Source: a bacterium
Lineage (GTDB): Bacteria; AUK180; JAQVHJ01
Direction: 5' to 3'
DNA: 29,055 bases
Assembly (NCBI GenBank): GCA_028696285.1
Contig: JAQVHJ010000001.1
Span: forward strand, 1-29,055
The translations under genes and the position numbers were made by a program. Under the pieces are notes generated by a model. That model worked only from the letters and a program-made list of their open reading frames with translations, ran no database searches and had not been told where the DNA came from. Shown piece after piece: positions 8,186 through 15,068 of the stretch (position 1 is its first letter; every line of letters starts with the position of its first letter).

Positions 8186-8562
8186 TTGTTGAGATTGCTT
8201 CAGTCGCTGCGCTCCATCGCAATGACTAATAGCGTTATCTGGTTTGCAGACGAATGAGAGTCATTGCGAGAGAGGTCATTTAAATGACCGATCGTGGCAA
8301 TCTGTGATTGCTTCACTTCGTTCGCAATGACTAATATTGTTATTTGACTCGCGGACAATATAATGTCATCGCGAGGAGTGAAACGACGTGGCGATCTGAG
8401 ATTGCTTGCGGTCGATTGCTGACTCAATCTCCATCGCAATGACTAATCACATTATTTGATTTGCAGATGTTTGTATGTCATTGCGTTATCGAGACAAAGT
8501 CGAGATCTAGCAAGCGTAGCGATGCGTCAGCGAGGTCATTACAATGACCGACTGTGGCAATC
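8186..8562. repeat. array of composite 'cattgcgag/ggcaatc' repeats
   Basis: Three consecutive units of roughly 95-165 bases. Each contains a GAGATTGCTTC-like start, CGCAATGACTAAT, an AT-rich linker with TTATTTG and GCAGA or GCGGA, then TCATTGCGAG or TCATCGCGAG and GGCAATC or GGCGATC. Within them, 8274-8289 is a perfect 16-base palindrome and 8534-8549 its near copy. Translation in one minus-strand frame gives VIANEVKQSQ, a phrase I recall from spurious proteins predicted over this widespread bacterial repeat. I therefore treat it as non-coding. A fourth unit lies at 8955-9056 and a partial fifth at about 9517-9590. Confidence 0.8.
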
Positions 8563-8620
8563 CATTTTTGTATTACAAACATTTGATACATTTTCTCGCG
8601 TACTTCTGATTTAACTTATT

Positions 8621-8665
8621 CATCTTCGTTCCATTTTCCACCCTCCACCTTCCACTTACCACTAA
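8621..8665. repeat. pyrimidine-rich dispersed repeat, copy 1
   Basis: A 45-base C/T/A tract made of TTCCA and CTCCAC words, ending in CCACTTACCACTAA. It matches the copy at 8904-8948 with about six mismatches, and a shortened relative sits at 22384-22413 just after dnaA. No coding or structural role is visible. Confidence 0.75.
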
Positions 8666-8803
8666 CAAAGCAGTCCCGATGTAGGTTCCACGAAATCGGG
8701 ATGAACCGTGAATCGAAATGTATTGTGAAATAAGCATTACATTAATAATGTTTTGTGTTATTAAATTATTCTGAACTTCGCACGATCATTTTATTTATTC
8801 ACA

Positions 8804-8849
8804 CCCACCATTGAAATGGTGGGCTAAAAGCGTTCTATCCCTCCGGGAT
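8804..8849. repeat. double-hairpin REP-like element
   Basis: Two palindromes lie side by side. CCCACCATT and AATGGTGGG form a 9-base-pair stem with a GA loop (8804-8823). ATCCC and GGGAT form a 5-base-pair stem with a TCC loop (8837-8849). The linker CTAAAAGCGTTCT joins them. I recall similar 'ccaccattgaaatggtggg ... tccctccggga' elements from many bacterial genomes. A REP-type origin is likely but not proven. There is no T-run after either stem, so it is not a standard intrinsic terminator. Confidence 0.7.
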
Positions 8850-8903
8850 GAAGAAAAAGAATTGTGAACCGTGATTCGCTGCAAGATTAAGATTTATGTT
8901 TCT

Positions 8904-8948
8904 CATCTTCATTCCACTTTCTACACTCCACACTCCACTTACCACTAA
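8904..8948. repeat. pyrimidine-rich dispersed repeat, copy 2
   Basis: Matches the tract at 8621-8665 in the same orientation and ends in the identical CCACTTACCACTAA. It is followed directly by another composite repeat unit, so the two families are adjacent in this region. Confidence 0.75.
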
Positions 8949-8954
8949 ACTTTA

Positions 8955-9056
8955 ATTGAGATTGCTTCGGGTTGCAAAGAACCTTCGCAATGACTAATAA
9001 TGTTATTTCATTTGCGGACAATATAATGTCATCGCGAGCCGTAGGCGCGGCAATCC
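8955..9056. repeat. fourth unit of the composite 'cattgcgag/ggcaatc' repeat
   Basis: Has the same order of parts as the array at 8186-8562: GAGATTGCTTC, CGCAATGACTAAT, TTATTTCATTTGCGGACAATATAATG, TCATCGCGAG, then CGGCAATCC. The linker is nearly identical to that of the second unit of the array, which shares GCGGACAATATAATGTCATC. Confidence 0.75.
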
Positions 9057-9298
9057 GAAATCGTGATTTGTGAACCTTGATCCAAAAGATAAAATATTTT
9101 TAAACATGAACAACGCTGCTTATTTTATTTTAAGTTATAATGGAATAATCATACGATACTTAATAACAATGAACATTTACTCTTTTACTGTTGAAAAATC
9201 GGCTTTTTTCAGTCGCAGAATTTTATACTGATTTACTCTGGAAATACACCGCAAGATTTTATATAAACAAATCAGCATAACTATATTTATAAATAATC
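9057..9298. other. AT-rich spacer with no recognised feature
   Basis: Apart from a 'gaaatcgtgatttgtgaacc' phrase at its left end that belongs to the local repeat vocabulary, I see no open frame with a ribosome-binding site, no tRNA and no convincing hairpin here. Confidence 0.5.
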
Positions 9299-9442
9299 TT
9301 CTCTTTTTTATCCCGTTCATCCCTGTTAAAATTTCTTTATATTTTTTTGCCTCTTACAAGTCTCATACAAGTCCCTGTTAAAAACACATTCAATTGGTTG
9401 AGAAGTACCAATCGCATTTTGGTTCTAAGTAACAATATAATT
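9299..9442 (-). repeat. dispersed element shared with the dnaA-dnaN region (inverted copy)
   Basis: Read on the minus strand this stretch aligns with 22132-22280. It has TAGAACCA, GTGTTTTTAACAGGGACTT, GAGACTTGTAAGAG, an A-rich tract, then AACGGGA in the same order. One exact block is 22 bases long (9369-9390 against 22184-22205). A third partial copy sits at 22311-22370. A second internal 'ttttaacaggga' phrase occurs near 9321-9333. The copies lie about 13 kb apart in opposite orientation. Confidence 0.8.
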
Positions 9443-9476
9443 AAAAATAAACAAGCAGCGTGAACGGTTGTTTTAA

Positions 9477-9499
9477 TTTAAAGAATTATATTCTTTAAA
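9477..9499. repeat. perfect AT-only inverted repeat
   Basis: Arms of 10 bases (TTTAAAGAAT and ATTCTTTAAA) flank a 3-base loop. It sits about 150 bases after the radical SAM gene. The stem is pure A/T apart from one G:C pair per arm and has no following T-run, so terminator activity would be weak. It could equally be a protein-binding palindrome. Confidence 0.6.
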
Positions 9500-9624
9500 C
9501 AGTAAACGGTAACCTGTGAGATTACTCGTCTATGTTTCGCAATGACTATTAACATTATTATATCTGCAAATGCGTGTATGTCAGAGCAAATGTAACAAAG
9601 TGATACACCAATCAGTCTTCGTCT

Positions 9625-9672
9625 TTCGAATCACGAATCACGATTCACGAATTACGGTTGTCGAATCACAAG
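9625..9672. repeat. GTGATTCG/CGAATCAC repeat tract overlapping a gene end
   Basis: On the minus strand the words GTGATTCG, CGTGAATCG and GTAATTCG follow one another. One copy lies inside the last codons of the radical SAM gene and encodes its final residues VIRQP; the others follow the stop codon. Related words appear at 8151-8157, 8705-8716 and 8867-8879. Confidence 0.75.
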
Positions 9673-11103
9673 TTCCTCGGTCTGCCAGTCTTTTATATCT
9701 ATTACTATATTATAGGAAATTCCGGAAAGATCTTTTTTTCGTAGTTTTTTTATCACGGGAGAAATCTTTTTTCCTTCATTAAAAAATTGAAGATCTGGAA
9801 ACTCTCCCTTAACAGTAATCTTCACTGCCTGTTCCGTGAACCGGACCGGTATCTGCCAATATGCAAGATTCTCCCCTGTCTCTCTTAAATTTAAATTAAA
9901 TACCACTAAAATGTTTTTATTCATGGGATTGATTTCATTTTCAATGATCAATTCATTATCCTTAAAATCCAATTTTATTTCATTGAAAAGACTACCAAGA
10001 ATCTTCTTTCTTCTCTCGTTAAAAACTTCCTTTTCCTTCAGCAGTGTGTTCATGTTCTTAAACCCGTTAAATTTATGGTCTATTAAATTGCAGTTCCGGC
10101 ATTGCCATGGCAGCTTCCCTGTTTTAAACCCATTCCGTAATTCCCGGTAAAAGAATCCGTTCCAGATCTCCTCCAATGTTTCAAAAGCAAGGTTTCCCAT
10201 CTTAATCGGTTCCGGGTGACAGCATGAAAGAACGTCTCCTTTAATATCTACCCATGTTTTATACCATAGATATGGGCAATTCTTAAATTGATGCTGCTCT
10301 TGACGTGAAGAATCGGAACTTTGTTGCTTCTCTTCTGTTCTTTCAGAAATTGCATTGGGTAAAAGAATATTGATATTCAATTCTTTTTTAAATTTTAAAA
10401 TTTCTTCCCGCCATTGGTTGAATTCCTTTGGGTTGTTCAATAAGGATTCCTTTTCTAGTTCACCGCTGTTAAATAAAATTAAATGTGATGCTTCAAAATC
10501 CTTTATCCCTGCATTTGAAAACTCCTTCAGCATGGGAAGAAAGTCATTTGCATTCATATTCATTATAACAAAATCTACAACGATCCTGAGGGCGCTCTTC
10601 TTTTTCTTCTTCATTTCTGCAAGATTAAGAATTTTCTGTTTTACGTCTTTAAATTCCGCGCCTGTCCTTATTTTATTATATGTCTCTTCCCGGAACCCGT
10701 CAAAGGAAATATGTATCTCTTCAAAGGAATCTGTAATAAATTCAATGATCTCGTTTGTTAATGTTGTACCGTTTGTATATGCCGATAATTTTACCGGCGT
10801 ATTCTTGAATATCTTTTGCAGATCGCCGGGCTTCCCGTAAAGAAAAGGTTCTCCTGATACTGAAAGTTCCAGCCTGTGAATATGCCTTAAAATTTCCGGG
10901 AATTTATCATGAAAATAGTCATTGTCAAAATCAACAAAATCAACATTCCTCCCGATCCTGTAACATATGATACAATTTAAGTTGCACTTATTTGTATTCT
11001 CCCAAACAAGAATTCGAGGATATTTAATGCTGTTTCCTGTGTTTTTCTCGCGGAAATATTTCTCGCGCAACCTGTCAAGTTTCTTTATAATAAATTGAAA
11101 CAC
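9652..11103 (-). CDS. radical SAM protein with SPASM-type domain and extra C-terminal domain
   Basis: 483 residues. The radical SAM cluster motif is CNLNCIIC (C40, C44, C47), with the SAM-binding GEP at 84-86 and a GTxLT segment near 112. A SPASM/Twitch-type auxiliary region has C276, C294, C295, C335 and C338, with MGNLAFETLEEIWNG between. Residues 370-483 form an additional beta-rich domain (KIKLDFKDNELIIENEI, VVFNLNLRE, AVKITVKG) that I do not recognise. Such enzymes modify peptides or metabolites; the substrate is unknown and no RiPP precursor is visible nearby. The start is GTG at 11103, 9 bases after the preceding gene, with only a weak ribosome-binding site. The C-terminal codons fall inside a dispersed repeat. 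Confidence 0.85.
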   Translation of the reverse strand: MFQFIIKKLDRLREKYFREKNTGNSIKYPRILVWENTNKCNLNCIICYRIGRNVDFVDFDNDYFHDKFPEILRHIHRLELSVSGEPFLYGKPGDLQKIFKNTPVKLSAYTNGTTLTNEIIEFITDSFEEIHISFDGFREETYNKIRTGAEFKDVKQKILNLAEMKKKKKSALRIVVDFVIMNMNANDFLPMLKEFSNAGIKDFEASHLILFNSGELEKESLLNNPKEFNQWREEILKFKKELNINILLPNAISERTEEKQQSSDSSRQEQHQFKNCPYLWYKTWVDIKGDVLSCCHPEPIKMGNLAFETLEEIWNGFFYRELRNGFKTGKLPWQCRNCNLIDHKFNGFKNMNTLLKEKEVFNERRKKILGSLFNEIKLDFKDNELIIENEINPMNKNILVVFNLNLRETGENLAYWQIPVRFTEQAVKITVKGEFPDLQFFNEGKKISPVIKKLRKKDLSGISYNIVIDIKDWQTEELVIRQP

Positions 11104-11112
11104 GGTAAATTC

Positions 11113-11817
11113 TTAACTATTAAGTTTTTCGAAATATGGAAGAAGGCCGTCCTTTGTCAATTTCTTTTTCAAATACTGGATATCTAATAACTCCAGGTAA
11201 GATCGGTATAACCTGAGAGCCCAGTCAAATTCCTCCGGATATTCCTTTTTATCAAAAACATCTATCCGGTCTATTATTAAATCTTCTATTCCTATTAAAT
11301 ATATTTCCTTCTTCCCAAAAACAATTTTACTTAAATGCTTTTTATCCCCGTTAAATGTCCCCGTATGTATTTCAACGGGAATCTTTTTATCAATGGAATA
11401 ATAGTACTTTCCTCTCTTATAAAATTTATTCTTTCTCAGGTGTCTAATTAATTCCGGGACCGCTTCTTCTTCAATAAAGATATCTATGTCTCCTGTCGGG
11501 TATTGCACTCCGGAATAATATTCTAGCGCGCTCCCCCCAACTATTATCGGTGGTTTCTCCGGAAATAATTCCGTAATGAACACATTAAAATAGAAACGTT
11601 TTTGAAATATGTCTCCAATCGTTGAGAGTATTTCTAATTGATTTTCATCGTCTTTGTTAATAATCTCTGAATTTAAATGATGAATAAAACTTGAGAAATA
11701 AATTTCCTTTTCTTTTAATTGCAGGTGAGGCAGTGATTCTTTATTCCTTTCAGCTTCCAGCGTACCCTCGCTTACTTCAAATATTTTTTCTAAATCACTT
11801 AAATTTAAAAATCTCAT
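11113..11817 (-). CDS. nucleotidyltransferase-fold protein with N-terminal HTH-like segment
   Basis: 234 residues. Residues 1-45 (LSDLEKIFEVSEGTLEAERN followed by LPHLQLKEKEIYF) read like a short excisionase/MerR-type helix-turn-helix. Residues 90-155 match a minimal nucleotidyltransferase core: VGGSALEYYSG at 93-103, TGDIDIF at 108-114 with D110 and D112 as metal ligands, and VEIHTG at 148-153 supplying the third acid. The set GG, DxD and E is complete, so the enzyme is probably active. The family resembles DUF6036/AbiEii-like nucleotidyltransferases. It starts 11 bases after mutS2 behind AAGGAAAG and is probably co-transcribed. The target is unknown, and no partner antitoxin is next to it. 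Confidence 0.75.
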   Translation of the reverse strand: MRFLNLSDLEKIFEVSEGTLEAERNKESLPHLQLKEKEIYFSSFIHHLNSEIINKDDENQLEILSTIGDIFQKRFYFNVFITELFPEKPPIIVGGSALEYYSGVQYPTGDIDIFIEEEAVPELIRHLRKNKFYKRGKYYYSIDKKIPVEIHTGTFNGDKKHLSKIVFGKKEIYLIGIEDLIIDRIDVFDKKEYPEEFDWALRLYRSYLELLDIQYLKKKLTKDGLLPYFEKLNS

Positions 11818-11828
11818 TAGTCTTTCCT

Positions 11829-14207
11829 TTATTTATCAAATGTTACTACGGTTGTACCTGCTCCCCCCATTGAATAGGACGCGTCCCTGAAACTCTTAAC
11901 CAACGGGTTACCCTTCAGGTATTCTCTGACTCCGCTTCTCAATCTCCCGGAACCTAAACCGTGAACAATATATATCTCACTAAGGTTGGATAGAAATGCA
12001 TCATTAATAAAGATGTCCAACTCTAATATTGCATCTTCTACAAGCATTCCAAAAACCTCTAACTTGTTCGTCTGCATCTCTCTGGATTTTGTAACCCTGT
12101 AATCGGTGTCCTCTGTCTCGTTATCGGGGAGTTTTTCTTTATAATTTGAAACCTGTTTAAATTTTTCTAAAATACTTATGTTGCCTATCTGGACCTTCAA
12201 TGTTTCTTTACTGAAATCTATTTCTGTAATTTTCGCCCATTCATTAAAACCTTCTATCTTTACCCAGCCCCCTTCTTGAAATTTTTTCGGGTCCAATTTT
12301 AAAACGGGTTCTGGTATTTTTTCTTCAATAAAAACTTCCTTCTCTATCTTAATGTTTTCCTTATGCTTATTTAAAATTTCCTTTGCTTCTTTAATAGATT
12401 CCTTTGACGCATTTTTTTCCCTGATTTCTTTTACCGTTTTTTCAAAATCCTTCCGGAACTGACTGAGGATTTTTTCAGATTTTGCAACGGTCTCCTCATA
12501 TATCTTTTTCTCTTTTAAAATCAATTCTTCAAGTTTCTTTTCATACTTCTCCTTTAAATCGGACGCCTTCATCTTTTCAAGCTTGGTCAGCTTTTTATCT
12601 TCTTCAATTGAAAGGCTTGAATTCTGGATATCCTTCAAAAGCTGGTCTAACTTAAGATAAGAATCGGATAAATAATTTTTCGCAGAATTTATTACTTCCC
12701 CGGGAATCTGAAGCTTTTCCGCAATTGACAAAGCATAACTTGACCCAGGAACCCCCATTATTATCCTGTATGTGGGGGCTAATGAATTTGAATCAAATTC
12801 CATGGATGCATTCATGCACGCTTTTGAGTTATGAGCAAATACTTTTATTGAATTGAGATGAGTTGTAGCAAAAACGGTTGACCATTTCTTTTCAAGATAC
12901 TCAAGAATTCCGCAGCTGATTGCTCCGCCTTCTGATGGATCGGTTCCCGCACCAAGTTCATCAAGTAAAACAAGCGATTCCTTATCGCACCTGTCAAGCG
13001 CATTTTTAATATTCTGCAAATGCCCTGAAAATGTTGATAAACTTTGCTGAAGACTCTGCTCATCCCCAATATCAGCAAAAATTTTTGTAAAGATAGGCAA
13101 TTGTGTTCCTATCTCCGCAGGAACATGCATCCCCGATTGAAACAGCATTGAACTCAAGCCAATTGTTTTTAAGGAAATAGTTTTTCCCCCGGTGTTCGGC
13201 CCGGTTATTACAAGAATTCTGAAACCGGATCCGTTTCTTACTGAAATTGGAACAACCTCTAAATCTTTTTGTTCAATTAAGAGCGGATGTCTCCCGTCTA
13301 TAATCTTCAGTTCCGATTCACTCCACCTTGCCCGTGTCAATTTTCTATTCATTGAATACCTTGACTTTGCCGACAGAAAGTCCAGGTAAATAAGAATTTG
13401 ATAATTGCTTTTTATCTCATCGCGGTGCGCGTTTATTTTAGATGATAGAATGGTTAAAATTTTTATTATCTCTTGCTCTTCCTTCTCTCTTAGCTCAACA
13501 ATTCGATTGTCAAGCTCAACAATATTGTCCGGTTCTATGTAAACGGTCTGCTTAGATGATGAGAAACCGTGAATTATTCCTTTTATCTTATTCTTATATT
13601 CAATTCTAAGTGGAAGAACAAAACGATTATCTTTAATTGTAAAATAATCTTCCATTAATAAGTTTTTATAGTCTTCATTGTCAACAATCCTGGCAATTTC
13701 TCTCTTTACCTTCCTTTGAACATCCCCGATCTCTCTGCGAATTTCAGATAGCGCGGGAGAGGCGCTGTCTTTAACTGTTATTTCATCAATATCTATTACT
13801 TTTTCTATGGAATCTTCAAGGTCTTTATGATTTAACAGTTTTAGATAATAATCTTTCAGACTCTCCAATTCATTTATATGTTTTGAAAGCTTTTGCTTCA
13901 CATCCCTTGATATCCGGAGATTTTTATATATAGATATTATCTCATCCGGAAATATAAAACTGTTTTCCGGTACTATCTTTTGTAAAATCCCTGAAACATT
14001 AGTAAGGTCGGATACAGAGAAGTCGGGAATTTTATTCAGAAACTCTATCATGTTGTCCAGTTCATCCAGTAATTGCATAATCCTATTCTTGTCCGTGAAC
14101 CATTCCAAACTTCGGCAAAGTTCCTTCCCTCCTTCTGAAACTGCGTATCCGGATATTATTTGTTTTACAGTATTAAATTCTAATACTTCTTCTATCTTCT
14201 TAACCAA
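11829..14207 (-). CDS. mutS2: MutS2 family ATPase with Smr domain
   Basis: 792 residues, normal for MutS2. Walker A is GPNTGGKT at 336-343, Walker B LVLLDELGAGTDP at 412-424, with STFSGHL at 391-397. A long coiled coil runs at about 515-635. The C-terminal Smr domain spans 713-792 with HGLGSG at 749-754 and RLRSGVREYL. MutS2 binds branched DNA or collided ribosomes depending on species. The conserved LDLRG motif at the start of Smr is replaced by LEVFG (716-720), so nuclease activity may be altered. The start is TTG at 14207 with GAGG 6 bases before it, embedded in the last codons of the upstream gene. Confidence 0.95.
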   Translation of the reverse strand: MVKKIEEVLEFNTVKQIISGYAVSEGGKELCRSLEWFTDKNRIMQLLDELDNMIEFLNKIPDFSVSDLTNVSGILQKIVPENSFIFPDEIISIYKNLRISRDVKQKLSKHINELESLKDYYLKLLNHKDLEDSIEKVIDIDEITVKDSASPALSEIRREIGDVQRKVKREIARIVDNEDYKNLLMEDYFTIKDNRFVLPLRIEYKNKIKGIIHGFSSSKQTVYIEPDNIVELDNRIVELREKEEQEIIKILTILSSKINAHRDEIKSNYQILIYLDFLSAKSRYSMNRKLTRARWSESELKIIDGRHPLLIEQKDLEVVPISVRNGSGFRILVITGPNTGGKTISLKTIGLSSMLFQSGMHVPAEIGTQLPIFTKIFADIGDEQSLQQSLSTFSGHLQNIKNALDRCDKESLVLLDELGAGTDPSEGGAISCGILEYLEKKWSTVFATTHLNSIKVFAHNSKACMNASMEFDSNSLAPTYRIIMGVPGSSYALSIAEKLQIPGEVINSAKNYLSDSYLKLDQLLKDIQNSSLSIEEDKKLTKLEKMKASDLKEKYEKKLEELILKEKKIYEETVAKSEKILSQFRKDFEKTVKEIREKNASKESIKEAKEILNKHKENIKIEKEVFIEEKIPEPVLKLDPKKFQEGGWVKIEGFNEWAKITEIDFSKETLKVQIGNISILEKFKQVSNYKEKLPDNETEDTDYRVTKSREMQTNKLEVFGMLVEDAILELDIFINDAFLSNLSEIYIVHGLGSGRLRSGVREYLKGNPLVKSFRDASYSMGGAGTTVVTFDK

Positions 14208-14210
14208 TCT

Positions 14211-15068
14211 TTACCTCTGGTTCTTTTTCTTTTCCTTCTCTTCTTTAATTAATTTATTTAAACGTTCTATCTTTAAATCAATTATATCTGTCTTATATTC
14301 ATTTTCTTTCAGTGTTTGATATAATTCCAGTGCTTCTGAATAATTTTTCAATTCCTCCAATGTTTGCGCGTACCAGAACTGCGCTTTTAGAAAATAATCA
14401 GACTCCGGATATTTCACCATGAAATTTTCAAATTCATCTTTTGCAGAAGTGAAATCGCCCTTTTGATATAGAATCATGGCCTCTTTGAATAATATATAAT
14501 CTAAATTCGGGTAATTTGGCGTCTCCTTCTTCAGTTCTTCTAATTCAAATAATGCCTTGTCAAACTGCTTAAGGTAAATATAATTATCTGCTATCTCTAA
14601 ATGAATTTTCGGAAACTCTGTTTTGTTTTGTTTATAATTGAATAATCTCTTATACTCAATAATAGACAGTTGTTTCTCGTCAAATCTCTTGTTATAAATC
14701 TCAGCAATCTCAAATTGCGCTTTGAAGGAATACTCAGAATCAGGATAAATAGAAACCGTCTTCTGATATGCTATTACAGCGTCCTGATACCTGTTCAGAT
14801 TATAATTATAAATATTTCCTATCTGGAATTGCGCATAAGGCGCATGTTTCGATCCGGGATAGTTCTCAATCAGTTTCAGATATGTAATTATCGCAGTCTC
14901 ATAATCTTTCGTCTGCCAGTAATTGTAAGCTTCTCTGAATAGTTTTTCTTCCTGCATCCGGCAGCCGGGAAGAATAAACAAAACGGTAAAACAGACTAAT
15001 AAAAAAACTTGAAATAATCTTTTATTTATCTTCGCTGTCAGAATCTTCTTCCTCGTCTCCAAAATCAT
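14211..15068 (-). CDS. TPR lipoprotein, BamD/YfiO-like
   Basis: 285 residues. A signal peptide with hydrophobic core VFLLVCFTVLFIL leads to the lipobox LPGC with Cys36. Five to six tetratricopeptide-type repeats follow, each with the pattern YPxSxxAxxAQFxIGxIY (for example YPGSKHAPYAQFQIGNIY at 70-87, and near 108 and 222), then a charged tail. This is the layout of BamD-like outer-membrane assembly lipoproteins and related YbgF/CpoB proteins. The ATG at 15068 overlaps gyrA by 47 bases and gives a rather long n-region; a later start (TTG three codons in, or CTG at codon 10) is possible. It lies between gyrA and mutS2, 3 bases before the latter. Confidence 0.75.
   Translation of the reverse strand: MILETRKKILTAKINKRLFQVFLLVCFTVLFILPGCRMQEEKLFREAYNYWQTKDYETAIITYLKLIENYPGSKHAPYAQFQIGNIYNYNLNRYQDAVIAYQKTVSIYPDSEYSFKAQFEIAEIYNKRFDEKQLSIIEYKRLFNYKQNKTEFPKIHLEIADNYIYLKQFDKALFELEELKKETPNYPNLDYILFKEAMILYQKGDFTSAKDEFENFMVKYPESDYFLKAQFWYAQTLEELKNYSEALELYQTLKENEYKTDIIDLKIERLNKLIKEEKEKKKNQR

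Noticed and set aside
8200..8439. 79-codon minus-strand open frame containing VIANEVKQSQ
   Set aside because: It is a translation through the composite repeat array; the same phrase recurs within the frame because the DNA repeats, and no ribosome-binding site is present.
8186..9056. Repeat region considered as a CRISPR array
   Set aside because: Repeats are long, composite and variable, spacing is irregular, the linkers themselves repeat, and no cas gene is in the window.
9477..9499. Inverted repeat considered as intrinsic terminator of the dnaN operon
   Set aside because: The stem is nearly pure A/T and no T-run follows on either strand.
9570..9782. 70-codon plus-strand open frame with FRITNHDSRIT
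   Set aside because: It translates the GTGATTCG-type repeat and then runs antisense to the radical SAM gene.
11113..11817. Nucleotidyltransferase considered as an AbiE-type toxin
   Set aside because: No antitoxin gene is adjacent; both neighbours are clearly other proteins.
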